Origin: Candidatus Binatia bacterium
GTDB lineage: Bacteria > Desulfobacterota > Binatia > UBA1149 > CAITLU01
Length of the DNA stretch: 64,000 nucleotides
Direction of reading: 5' to 3'
Assembly (NCBI GenBank): GCA_036493895.1
Contig: DASXOZ010000053.1
Location: 124,001-188,000, forward strand
A program made the position numbers and the translations under genes. The notes under the pieces were generated by a model, which was given only the letters and a program-made list of their open reading frames with translations, searched no databases and had not been told where the DNA came from. Within the stretch, counting starts at the first letter, position 1. Each line of letters starts with the position of its first letter. Positions 47,422 through 55,624 of this stretch are shown piece after piece.

Positions 47422-47622
47422 ATGGGTGGGATCAACGGCGAGGGCGAGACGGCGGCAGGCTCCGCGAGCGCGACGAGGTCGAATGCGTCCTCGTTCCTCG
47501 ACCCCGTCTGCGGCATGACCGTCGATCCCGACGTCAAGCCGTGGCGCGCGCGGCACGAAGGCCGCACGTACTACTTCTGCAGCGAAAAATGCCAGCGGCG
47601 CTTCGTCGCCGCGCCCGCGTAA
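47422..47622 (+). CDS. YHS-domain fragment, N-terminal piece of a split copper ATPase
   Basis: This 66-codon frame encodes a YHS-type metal-binding domain: FLDPVCGMTVDPD followed by YYFCSEKCQRRFV. It ends at TAA (47620-47622). The next codons stay in the same frame and read through a heavy-metal-binding motif into the P1B-ATPase, exactly as in intact YHS-HMBD-CopA proteins. A single C-to-T change (CAA to TAA) would explain the break. It could still be made as a separate small metallochaperone. Confidence 0.75.
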   Translation: MGGINGEGETAAGSASATRSNASSFLDPVCGMTVDPDVKPWRARHEGRTYYFCSEKCQRRFVAAPA

Positions 47623-47685
47623 TTTGCGGGCGAGGCGCGGCCGCCAGCATACGATGCCGATCCGCGTGCGATCTATACCTGCCCG

Positions 47686-49776
47686 ATGGATCCGCAGGTG
47701 CGCCAGACCGGCCCCGGTGCCTGCCCCCTCTGCGGCATGGCGCTGGAGCCGGAGACTGTCACAGCCAACGAAACACCGAACGCCGAGCTTGCGTCGATGA
47801 AGCGGCGCTTTGCCGGCGCGGCACTGCTGACTTTGCCTGTGTTCGCACTCGAGATGGGGCAGCACGTCGCGGGGCACGCGGTGGTGCTCGATCCGCGAAG
47901 CTCGCAGTGGGTGCAGGCCGCGCTGGCGACGCCGGTGGTCGCTGCGGCAGGCTCCGTGTTTTTCCGTCGCGGCTACGACTCGGTCCGGGTGCGAAGCCTC
48001 AACATGTTCACGCTGATCGCGCTCGGCACCGGCGTGGCGTGCCTCTACAGCATCGTCGCCCTGCTCGCTCCCGGCCTGTTTCCCGCGACGATGCTCGAGC
48101 ACGGCGGCACCGTACCCGTCTATTTCGAGGCGGCGGCCGTGATCGTGACGCTGGCACTTCTCGGACAGGTGCTCGAACTGCGCGCGAGGGATCGCACGTC
48201 GGATGCCATCCGCGCGCTGCTTCGGCTCGCGCCGAAAACCGCGCGACGCGTTGCTGCCGACGGCAGCGACGAAGAGATTGCACTCGAGGACGTGCAGCCC
48301 GGAAACCTGCTTCGCGTGCGACCGGGAGAGAGAGTTCCGGTGGACGGCAGCGTCATCAGTGGAAACTCGACGGTCGACGAGTCGATGATCACGGGCGAGT
48401 CGATGCCTGTCGCCAAGAGCGAGGAATCGAGCGTCATCGGCGGCACCGTCAACGGCTCGGGGTCTTTCGTCGTGCGCGCGGAAAGGCTCGGGCAGGCCTC
48501 GATGCTCGGCAGAATCGTCCGCCTCGTCGCGACCGCGCAGCGAAGCCGCGCCCCGGTGCAGGCCCTCGTCGATCGCGTCTCCGCGCTCTTCGTTCCGTCG
48601 GTGATCGTCGTCGCCGTGCTTTCGTTCGCCGCGTGGCTCGTGCTCGGCCCCGAGCCGCGGCTCGCCCACGCGATCGTCTCGGCCGTCAGCGTCCTGATCA
48701 TCGCGTGCCCCTGCGCTCTTGGCCTTGCCACTCCGATGTCGGTGATGGTCGGCATCGGCCGCGGTGCCGGCGCCGGCATCCTGATCCGCAACGCCGAGGC
48801 TCTCGAGCGCATGGAGAAAGTCGACACGGTCGTGCTCGACAAGACCGGCACCGTGACCGAAGGGCGACCCGAGGTGACTGCGATCGTCGCGGCGCCGGGC
48901 GCTACGGAAAACATGGCACTCGAAGCCGCCGCAGCGGTCGAGCGTGCAAGCGAGCATCCGCTGGCCGAAGCCGTCGTGCGCGAAGCAGCGCGGCGCGGCG
49001 TTGCCATTGCCGACGCGGAAGCCTTCGAGAGTTTCGCGGGAAAGGGAGCCGTCGCGACGGTTGCCTCGCTGGCAGTCGTCGTCGGCAACGCCGAGTTGCT
49101 GGCCGAACGCGGCATCGATACCCAGGCACTGGCCATCGATGCCGAACGACTGAGAAGCCAGGGAAATACGGTGATCTTCGTTGCGCGCGCGGGGCTTCTG
49201 GCCGGCCTGGTCGCGATCGCCGATCCGGTCAAGGCCACGACGCCGCCGGCGCTCGAGAGCCTGCGCCGCGCGGGCCTTCGCATCGTCATGCTGACGGGCG
49301 ATCATCGGGCCACCGCCGAAGCGATCGCGCGTCGCCTCGGGATCGACGACGTCGAAGCCGGCGTACTTCCCGACCGCAAGCAGGATGTCGTCGAAGAGCT
49401 GCGCAGGCGCGGCCGCGTCGTCGCGATGGCGGGCGACGGCGTAAACGACGCACCGGCGCTGGCTGCCGCCGACGTCGGGCTCGCGATGGGCAGCGGCACC
49501 GACGTCGCGATGGAGAGCGCGTCGATCACGCTGGTGCGAAGCGATCTGCGCGGCATCGCGAACGCGCGCACGCTGTCGCGCGCGACGATGCGCAATATCC
49601 GCCAGAACCTGTTCTTCGCGTTCGTCTACAATGCCGTCGCCGTCGCGGTCGCCGCCGGAGTGCTCTATCCGTGGCTCGGCTGGCTCCCGTCGCCGGCGCT
49701 CGCGGCCGCTGCGATGTCGCTCTCGTCGGTCAGCGTGATCACGAATGCCCTGAGGCTCAGGAGTGTGGATCTTTAG
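47686..49776 (+). CDS. copA: Copper-translocating P1B-type ATPase (5' end cut by in-frame stop)
   Basis: From the ATG at 47686 the frame encodes 696 residues of a heavy-metal P-type ATPase. TGES in the actuator, the metal-site CPC in [13 protein letters not shown] (Cys341), DKTGT with the phosphorylated Asp385, HPLAEAVV and [10 protein letters not shown] are all present, as is [16 protein letters not shown] at the end. The metal-binding motif [13 protein letters not shown]...CPLCGM begins upstream of this ATG in the same frame. The true protein therefore probably started at 47422 before a TAA at 47620. It exports Cu(I) from the cytoplasm. The pump domains are intact, so function from an internal start is possible. 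Confidence 0.88.
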   Translation: MDPQVRQTGPGACPLCGMALEPETVTANETPNAELASMKRRFAGAALLTLPVFALEMGQHVAGHAVVLDPRSSQWVQAALATPVVAAAGSVFFRRGYDSVRVRSLNMFTLIALGTGVACLYSIVALLAPGLFPATMLEHGGTVPVYFEAAAVIVTLALLGQVLELRARDRTSDAIRALLRLAPKTARRVAADGSDEEIALEDVQPGNLLRVRPGERVPVDGSVISGNSTVDESMITGESMPVAKSEESSVIGGTVNGSGSFVVRAERLGQASMLGRIVRLVATAQRSRAPVQALVDRVSALFVPSVIVVAVLSFAAWLVLGPEPRLAHAIVSAVSVLIIACPCALGLATPMSVMVGIGRGAGAGILIRNAEALERMEKVDTVVLDKTGTVTEGRPEVTAIVAAPGATENMALEAAAAVERASEHPLAEAVVREAARRGVAIADAEAFESFAGKGAVATVASLAVVVGNAELLAERGIDTQALAIDAERLRSQGNTVIFVARAGLLAGLVAIADPVKATTPPALESLRRAGLRIVMLTGDHRATAEAIARRLGIDDVEAGVLPDRKQDVVEELRRRGRVVAMAGDGVNDAPALAAADVGLAMGSGTDVAMESASITLVRSDLRGIANARTLSRATMRNIRQNLFFAFVYNAVAVAVAAGVLYPWLGWLPSPALAAAAMSLSSVSVITNALRLRSVDL

Positions 49777-50819
49777 AGGTGCTGAGAGCGCCAGCGGATC
49801 ATGCCGCCGGTCACATTGGCGACGTCGGGGACGGAGGCCTGCTCGAGGATGGCAACGGCCTGGGCCGAGCGGCGTCCGGAGCGGCAGATACAGACGACCG
49901 GCTTGTCTCGCGGCACTTCGTCCACGCGTTTTCTCAGCTCGCCGAGCGGAATATGCATGCTGCCCTCGATGCGGCCGAGCTCGCCGGTCAGCTCGGCCGG
50001 CTCGCGAACGTCGAGCATCGTCACCAGCGACGGGTGCTCGTGAACCCACACCGGCTCGATCTCGGATACTCCGGCGAAAGTGCGGTGCACGGGTCCCCAG
50101 GTCGGACGGTCCGTCGAAATCGCGGTTTCCGGCTTTCCGCAGCGGCGATTGGCCGGTACCGCAATGTCGAGCTGCTTCGGATGCGGCAGACCGAGGTTCT
50201 GCATGTAGCCGACGAAATCGCTTTCGCTGGCATCGCCGCCGATGCGCGGGTTCCAGCGTTTCTCTTCCCCGACGCTGGTCACCGTGCGGCCGCCGTAATC
50301 GTGGCCCGGATACAGCAGGCAGTCCTCGGGCAGCGAGAATATCTTGTCGCGAATCGAATGGTACAGCGCGTGCGCGTCGCCGTGCTGGAAGTCGGTGCGT
50401 CCCGCGCTGCGGATCAGCAGTGCATCGCCCGTGAAGGCCATGCGCCAGTCGCCGGTCACGTAGGTCACGCAGCCGTCGGTGTGGCCCGGTGTTGCGACGA
50501 CGCGCAGCTCCACGCCGGAAAAACGGATCGGGTCGCCGTCGTCGACGTAGATGTCGGCGCCTTCGGCCTCGCTCCGGCGGCTAATGACGATCTTCGATCC
50601 AAGCGCTTCGCGAAAGCGCCACGCGGCGGTGACGTGGTCGGCGTGCACGTGCGTCTCGAGCGTGTACAGGAGCTTGAGACCGAGCTCTTCGAGCAGCGCG
50701 CGCTCGCGCTCGAACTTTTCGAACACGGGGTCGATGAGCAGCGCCTCGCGCGTTCGCTCGTCGCCCAGCAGGTAGGTGTAAGTGGAGGAGACGGGGTCGA
50801 ACAGCTGGCGGAAGATCAT
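49773..50819 (-). CDS. Persulfide dioxygenase-like MBL hydrolase fused to rhodanese
   Basis: The protein has 348 residues. Residues 1-235 are a metallo-beta-lactamase domain of the ETHE1/persulfide dioxygenase type: ETHVHADH (57-62), [29 protein letters not shown] and [15 protein letters not shown]. Residues about 245-348 are a rhodanese domain with the active Cys312 in CRSGRRS. ETHE1 oxidises glutathione persulfide to sulfite; rhodanese moves sulfane sulfur. The fusion channels persulfide in sulfide detoxification. It ends 4 bp inside the copA stop region, tail to tail. Confidence 0.9.
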   Translation of the reverse strand: MIFRQLFDPVSSTYTYLLGDERTREALLIDPVFEKFERERALLEELGLKLLYTLETHVHADHVTAAWRFREALGSKIVISRRSEAEGADIYVDDGDPIRFSGVELRVVATPGHTDGCVTYVTGDWRMAFTGDALLIRSAGRTDFQHGDAHALYHSIRDKIFSLPEDCLLYPGHDYGGRTVTSVGEEKRWNPRIGGDASESDFVGYMQNLGLPHPKQLDIAVPANRRCGKPETAISTDRPTWGPVHRTFAGVSEIEPVWVHEHPSLVTMLDVREPAELTGELGRIEGSMHIPLGELRKRVDEVPRDKPVVCICRSGRRSAQAVAILEQASVPDVANVTGGMIRWRSQHL

Positions 50820-51002
50820 GAACCCGACTACCACGGCGCCCGCGCCCAGGCGATGCCGAAGCACCGGAGCCGCAGCCGCTTCAACTTCCGGGAGGCCCAC
50901 CAAGGTCGGGTGGAACTCGCAGCGGCGCGTCGAAGTCTCGTTCCACTTCGAAAACCACCTCCGTCGATTTCCCTTCATCCATTACCAAGGTACTCTACTT
51001 TC

Positions 51003-51266
51003 ATGGCACTGCCTCAATCCAGGGTCACCGCACAGGGCCAGATCTCGGTCCCGGCCGAAGTACGCCGGAAACTGGGCATCGGCCCCGGATCCATCCTCGA
51101 ATGGGACGAAGACGGGGAACGCATGGTCGTGCGGAAGGCCGGACGGTTCTCCTCACTCGAGATCCACAACGCGCTCTTTGCCAAGCGACGCGTCAAGCCT
51201 CGCAAGCTGCAGGACTCGAAGGTCGCCGTCGCCCGGCACCTCCAAGAGAAGAATGCGCGCCGTTGA
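51003..51266 (+). CDS. AbrB/MazE-type antitoxin
   Basis: This 87-residue protein has a SpoVT/AbrB-type DNA-binding fold at its N-terminus (SRVTAQGQISVPAEVRRKLGI, then GSILEWDEDGERMVVRKAG). The C-terminal tail is basic and likely binds the toxin. It would neutralise the PIN toxin and repress the operon. The ATG gives the conserved start. The toxin gene overlaps by 14 bp, the usual arrangement for vapBC modules. Confidence 0.88.
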   Translation: MALPQSRVTAQGQISVPAEVRRKLGIGPGSILEWDEDGERMVVRKAGRFSSLEIHNALFAKRRVKPRKLQDSKVAVARHLQEKNARR

Positions 51267-51633
51267 CAGCAACGTTCTCGTGCGTCTCATCACGCGGGAC
51301 GATGAAAAGCAGGTCGCGTCGGCGGAATCGTTCGTCGAAAAAGGAGCGTGGGTGTCCCATCTCGTGCTCGCCGAGACGACCTGGGTGCTCTCGGCGGCGT
51401 ACGAGTTGGAGCACGCCGACATCGCTACAGCGGTCGAGATGCTGCTCAGTCACGAGCGCCTTACGTTGGAGAATGCGGACGTGATCGTCGCGGCGCTCGA
51501 ACGCTACCGCAATCGTCCCGCACTTGGCTTCTCGGATTGCCTGGTTCTGGAGATCGCGCGCAAGGCCGGGCACCTCCCGCTCGGGACCTTCGACAGGAAT
51601 CTTGGCCGGCTGGAAGGCGCCGAGAGACTGTAG
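51253..51633 (+). CDS. vapC: VapC-type PIN-domain toxin
   Basis: This 126-residue protein has the four acidic residues of a PIN ribonuclease in order: Asp5 (AVDSN), Glu41 (LAETTW), Asp95 (FSDCLV) and Asp114 (TFDRN). VapC toxins cleave tRNA or rRNA when released from their antitoxin. The ATG at 51253 overlaps the antitoxin gene by 14 bp, so the pair is coupled. The module looks intact. Confidence 0.9.
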   Translation: MRAVDSNVLVRLITRDDEKQVASAESFVEKGAWVSHLVLAETTWVLSAAYELEHADIATAVEMLLSHERLTLENADVIVAALERYRNRPALGFSDCLVLEIARKAGHLPLGTFDRNLGRLEGAERL

Positions 51634-51741
51634 CCGCGGTACTTCGGGCATCTGTGCACGCCAATTCGACGACGCCGCTCTGCATTTCCCGCTTCGATCA
51701 ACCCAACTGAACTTTCTTCCGCACTCTGCATCGTATACGCA

Positions 51742-52869
51742 GTGCCCCCCGTGAGTACGGGGGACACGTTCGACATCCACGATATCGATCTGGACGGATT
51801 CGCGAGTGCGATCGGCGAGCTTCGCGAAGAGCTGCGCGCATCGCTCGGAGACGACGACCTGCGTCATCTCGCGAACATCGAGCGCTGGGGAAGGGTAGCG
51901 ACGCTTGTCGGGCTGGCCACTTCGTGGATCGCGCCGAACCCGCTGTCGGCCGTGCTGCTTTCGCTCGGCAGATCGACGCGCTGGCTGCTGATGCACCACA
52001 TCGGCCATCGCGGTTACGACAAGGTTCCAGGCGTCGCCGACCGACACACCTCGCGCGTCTTTGCGCGAGGGAAAAGGCGTTTCATCGACTGGGCGGACTG
52101 GATGACACCGGAAGCCTGGATCTACGAGCACAATATCCTGCATCACCAGCACACGGGCGAGATGCGCGATCCCGACCTCATCGAGCAGAACCTCGAGGGC
52201 ATCCATCGCTCGCGGCTGCCGATGTTCGCGCGCTACGCTCTGCTGGCGCTGCTCGCAGGTACCTGGCGCGCCTCCTACTACGCGTCGAAGACATTGACGG
52301 CGTGGTGGCATCGCCGTGCCCCGGACGGCGCGCCGCGCCCGGTGCCGGTGGCAGCGCTGGTCACGCAATGCCTGGCTCCGTACGCGCTGCTCCAGTTCGT
52401 GCTCCTGCCGGCACTGTTCACGCCGCTCGGCGCGTGGGCGGTATTCTCGGTGCTGTGCAACTCGATCCTGGCCGACGTCCTGACCAACGTGCATACGTTC
52501 TTCGTCGTCGGTCCAAACCACACGGGTGACGATGTCTGGCGATTCGAAGACGCCCCCGCATCACGCGGCGAGTTCTACGTTCGGCAGGTGATCGGGTCCG
52601 TGAACTACAGGACCGGCGGAGATGCCGTCGATTTCGCGCACCTCTGGCTCAACTACCAGATCGAGCACCACCTGTTTCCCGACGCGCCGATGCTCGCCTA
52701 CCGCCGCATCCAGCCGAGAGTAAAGGAAGTATGCGCGCGCTTCGGCGTGCCGTACCTCGAGGAGCCGGTCACGACGCGCTTCCTCAAGATGAGCCGTGTG
52801 TTCGTCGGCCGTGCGAGCATGCGCCGTCTCGAAGCGGGGACCCCGCCGGTGCAATTGAAGGCGGCGTAG
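51742..52869 (+). CDS. Membrane fatty acid desaturase
   Basis: The protein has 375 residues. It contains the three histidine boxes of di-iron desaturases: HHIGH (85-89), HNILHHQH (130-137) and QIEHHLFP (about 305). Two pairs of membrane helices lie at about 55-80 and 160-235. It inserts a double bond into an acyl chain at the inner membrane, needing an electron donor not encoded nearby. No cytochrome b5 domain is present. The start is GTG at 51742; a GTG at 51751 is also in frame. Confidence 0.9.
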   Translation: MPPVSTGDTFDIHDIDLDGFASAIGELREELRASLGDDDLRHLANIERWGRVATLVGLATSWIAPNPLSAVLLSLGRSTRWLLMHHIGHRGYDKVPGVADRHTSRVFARGKRRFIDWADWMTPEAWIYEHNILHHQHTGEMRDPDLIEQNLEGIHRSRLPMFARYALLALLAGTWRASYYASKTLTAWWHRRAPDGAPRPVPVAALVTQCLAPYALLQFVLLPALFTPLGAWAVFSVLCNSILADVLTNVHTFFVVGPNHTGDDVWRFEDAPASRGEFYVRQVIGSVNYRTGGDAVDFAHLWLNYQIEHHLFPDAPMLAYRRIQPRVKEVCARFGVPYLEEPVTTRFLKMSRVFVGRASMRRLEAGTPPVQLKAA

Positions 52870-52902
52870 GCTCCTCGCTCGCGCGGCGGCCTGGCCTGGG
52901 GC

Positions 52903-54072
52903 TCAGTTGATCTTCACTCCCGCGGAAGCGTAGGAGCCGTAGAATTCCATCGAATCGGCGCAGCCGCCCGGCATCATCGTCGTCGAACAGTAGTCGCCGG
53001 TGAAGACGATGGAACCGCCGCTGCGCTTGCAGTGAGTCGGGCTGGCGCCGTCACCATAGGTGGCCGCGTCGCCCGAAAGCAACACACACAGGCTCTCGCT
53101 GAGCGGCGCGACGACGATCGCGTCCGCATCTTCGAGATTGATCGCCGCCAATACCGTTCCGCCATCGATCCAGCCCGGATGCATCGGGTCCGGCTGGCAG
53201 CCGGCGGCCGGATCGAGGCTCGATACGTCGTAGCCGCCGATGCAGTCCTGGTCTGGCGAAATCTGCCCTGTTACCTGCAGGCCGCGCATCGGTAACAGCA
53301 ACACGCCGGCGCCCATCGCGTCGAGGTAGACCGGGATCGTGACGCTGCCGACCTGCGACGAGAAAGTCTGATTCATCCCAAGGCCGAGCGTTCCCGTGAC
53401 CGGCGCGACCGAGTGCGACTGGACCGTCTCGTTCACGAAGGAATATCCCATGGTCGGATCGAGCACCGGCTTGGCGCCGCCGACAGTAAGATTGCCGCCC
53501 GACGTGTCGACCTGCATCAGCCAGTTGAAGGTTGCCGAGCCATTCAGGTTGCACGTCGGCTGATCCGGCGTCACGCCGTTGGAAATCGTATTGCCGACGG
53601 GACCGGTCGCGAGGACGGTCGGCAGAGTGAGAGCCAGGTGCGAGACTCTCAGCCCGAACGTACTCAGGACGCTGTTGTCGTTCTGGGTCGGACACTGCAC
53701 TCCGAAAGGGCAGGCCATCGGAATCGTGCAGGCGGCCGATGCGGGCGTGAGTGCGAGCACGTCGTTGATGCAGCTCGTGACGGCGCCGCCGATCGCGGAT
53801 GCGTCGTTGATATTGACGCAGCCACCTTTACCGTCTGCCTTGGCGATCGCCGAGTCGAACTTCAGGTCGGCTTTATCGAGGCAGATGCTGTCCACGTTGG
53901 TCCCGCTCTTGAGAGCAGCCTGCCAGCACTTGCCCTTGGCTGCCGCCTGCTGGAAGGCGGCCTTGTTCTTGGCCGCCGCACAGGCGCCGGCCGCAGTTCC
54001 ACTTGCGGAAAAGGCAGGTACGGTGGCGACGAGAAGGGCGATTGTCGCCAGCACCGCGATTCGATTGTTCAT
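52903..54072 (-). CDS. Secreted protein with Cys-rich N-terminal module, unknown function
   Basis: The protein has 389 residues with a Sec signal (MNNRIAVLATIALLVATVPAFSA). Residues 25-125 are helical and Cys-rich (ACAAAKNKAAF, KGKCWQAALKSG, ICLDKADLKF, KGGCV), a style seen also at the start of the amidohydrolase chimera at 55.6-59.1 kb. The rest is predicted beta-rich and low in charge with several Cys pairs (DQDCIGGYD, AAGCQPDP, HCKRSG, YCSTTM, GGCAD). I do not recognise a family. It is probably extracellular or on the surface, stabilised by disulfides. It is divergent from the acyl-CoA dehydrogenase gene. Confidence 0.7.
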   Translation of the reverse strand: MNNRIAVLATIALLVATVPAFSASGTAAGACAAAKNKAAFQQAAAKGKCWQAALKSGTNVDSICLDKADLKFDSAIAKADGKGGCVNINDASAIGGAVTSCINDVLALTPASAACTIPMACPFGVQCPTQNDNSVLSTFGLRVSHLALTLPTVLATGPVGNTISNGVTPDQPTCNLNGSATFNWLMQVDTSGGNLTVGGAKPVLDPTMGYSFVNETVQSHSVAPVTGTLGLGMNQTFSSQVGSVTIPVYLDAMGAGVLLLPMRGLQVTGQISPDQDCIGGYDVSSLDPAAGCQPDPMHPGWIDGGTVLAAINLEDADAIVVAPLSESLCVLLSGDAATYGDGASPTHCKRSGGSIVFTGDYCSTTMMPGGCADSMEFYGSYASAGVKIN

Positions 54073-54296
54073 GAGTCCCCTTGAGTCGACGCGCCAGAGA
54101 CGAAGCGTCGACGCCAGCGTCCCTACAGGGCTTCTGCAGGCTTCGCAAGGTTCCAGCTGTGGCTCGGGTCGAGTGGAAGACCGCGCCCGCGCCCCCGGCG
54201 ATCACGATTGGCCCTCTGCCCGTTTCTGCTATGGCGGTGACGCCCTCCCCGGCCTGTCAATGCGAGCACTCCGGGCAGCGGGCAAGGAGAAATGCC

Positions 54297-55547
54297 ATGC
54301 GAATGAACGTGCACCCGATTCCCACCGTATCCGACCGCATCAACCAGATCCGCGAGCTCACGGCGAAAATCGTCAATCATGAGATTCTTCCGAACGAGAA
54401 CGAGTTGTGGGTCGGACGCCGCGGCGGCGAGGCAACCAACGGGGCGCGCCAGCGCGCCCACGATCTTCGCGCCGGCATCCGCGACAAGGTGAAGCAGGCG
54501 GGCCTGTGGGCGCCGCATCTTCCGCGCGAATACGGCGGCGCAGGCCTCAATTTCCTCGAGCACGCGTACATGAACGAGGTGCTCGCGTACGCGGTAGGCG
54601 CAGCGGCTCTCTTCGGCGTCGTCGCGCCAAACTCGGGCAACCAGTCGATCCTCGTCAAGTACGGCACCGACGAGCAGAAAAAGAACTGGCTGCTGCCGAT
54701 GATCGAAAGCGGCATGGAGTCGGGATTCTCGATGACCGAGCCGGAAAATCCCGGCTCCGATCCGCGCTCGATCCGCACCAGCGCGCGCCGCGACGGCGAC
54801 GACTGGGTGATCAACGGGCACAAGTGGTTCACGTCCAACGGCAAGCGCGCCGATTTCTTCATCGTGATGTGCCGCACCGAAGACCCGAACGCGCCTGCGG
54901 AGCGCAACGGCAAGATGACGCAGATCATCGTGCCGTCGGACACGCCGGGCGTGCGCATCGCGCGCGGCATTCCGGTCTGGGGCCGCGACAGCGACCACTG
55001 CGAGATCTACTACGACGACGTTCGCGTGCCGCTCGGCAACGCACTCGGTCGCGCCGGTTCGGGCCACCAGGCCGCGCAGGACCGCCTCGGCGCCGGCCGC
55101 GTCTACCACTGCATGAATTCGGTCGGGCAGATGTGGCGTGCCTTCGACCTGATGGTCGAGCGCTCGATGATGCGCGAGGTGCACGGCGGCAAGCTCGAGA
55201 CCAAGCAGTTCATCCAGGGTTTCATCGCCGAGAGCTACATCGACATCCAGGCCGCGCGCCTGATGACGCTGCACTGCGCCGAGAAGATGGAAAGCGGTGG
55301 CGATCCGCGCACCGACATCTCGGCGATCAAGATCTTCGTTCCGGCCGCCTACCACCGCGTCGTCGACCGCGCGATCCAGGTCTGGGGCGGCGCCGGCGTC
55401 TCCGGCGATCTTCCGCTGGCCGAGATGTACCAGGGCGCAAGGACGCTGCGCATCGCCGACGGCCCCGACGAAGTCCACAAGATCCTCATCGCGAAGAACG
55501 TCCTCAAGGCGTATCGCGAAGGGGACGGGTGGGACTTCGGGAACTGA
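54297..55547 (+). CDS. Acyl-CoA dehydrogenase, ACAD10/11-like
   Basis: The 416-residue flavoprotein has FSMTEPENPGSDP (flavin-contacting loop), WVINGHKWFTSNG and the C-terminal WGGAGVSGDLPLAEMYQGART followed by IADGPDEVHK. This last pattern is typical of ACAD10/11-type acyl-CoA dehydrogenases. It introduces the alpha,beta double bond in acyl-CoA during beta-oxidation, reducing an electron-transfer flavoprotein. ATG at 54297 has AAGGAG seven bases upstream. Etf genes are not nearby. Confidence 0.93.
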   Translation: MRMNVHPIPTVSDRINQIRELTAKIVNHEILPNENELWVGRRGGEATNGARQRAHDLRAGIRDKVKQAGLWAPHLPREYGGAGLNFLEHAYMNEVLAYAVGAAALFGVVAPNSGNQSILVKYGTDEQKKNWLLPMIESGMESGFSMTEPENPGSDPRSIRTSARRDGDDWVINGHKWFTSNGKRADFFIVMCRTEDPNAPAERNGKMTQIIVPSDTPGVRIARGIPVWGRDSDHCEIYYDDVRVPLGNALGRAGSGHQAAQDRLGAGRVYHCMNSVGQMWRAFDLMVERSMMREVHGGKLETKQFIQGFIAESYIDIQAARLMTLHCAEKMESGGDPRTDISAIKIFVPAAYHRVVDRAIQVWGGAGVSGDLPLAEMYQGARTLRIADGPDEVHKILIAKNVLKAYREGDGWDFGN

Positions 55548-55551
55548 GTTG

Positions 55552-55587
55552 CGGGGACCGGCACCAGCAAACCGGTGCCTGTCCCCG
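55552..55587. repeat. Palindromic element between convergent genes
   Basis: GGGGACCGGCACC (55553-55565) and GGTGCCTGTCCCC (55574-55586) pair with one mismatch across an 8-base loop, in the gap between the acyl-CoA dehydrogenase and the amidohydrolase chimera. There is no T-run. It may be a terminator hairpin or a dispersed repetitive palindrome. Confidence 0.7.
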
Positions 55588-55624
55588 ACTCAAGCGGAAG
55601 CGATCCGGCGCGCCACGGCGCCCC

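Noticed and set aside
47388-51266. A rightward frame running through copA, the MBL gene and into the antitoxin
   Set aside because: Only the last 87 codons (AbrB-type antitoxin) show a family pattern; the rest is a shadow of copA in another frame.
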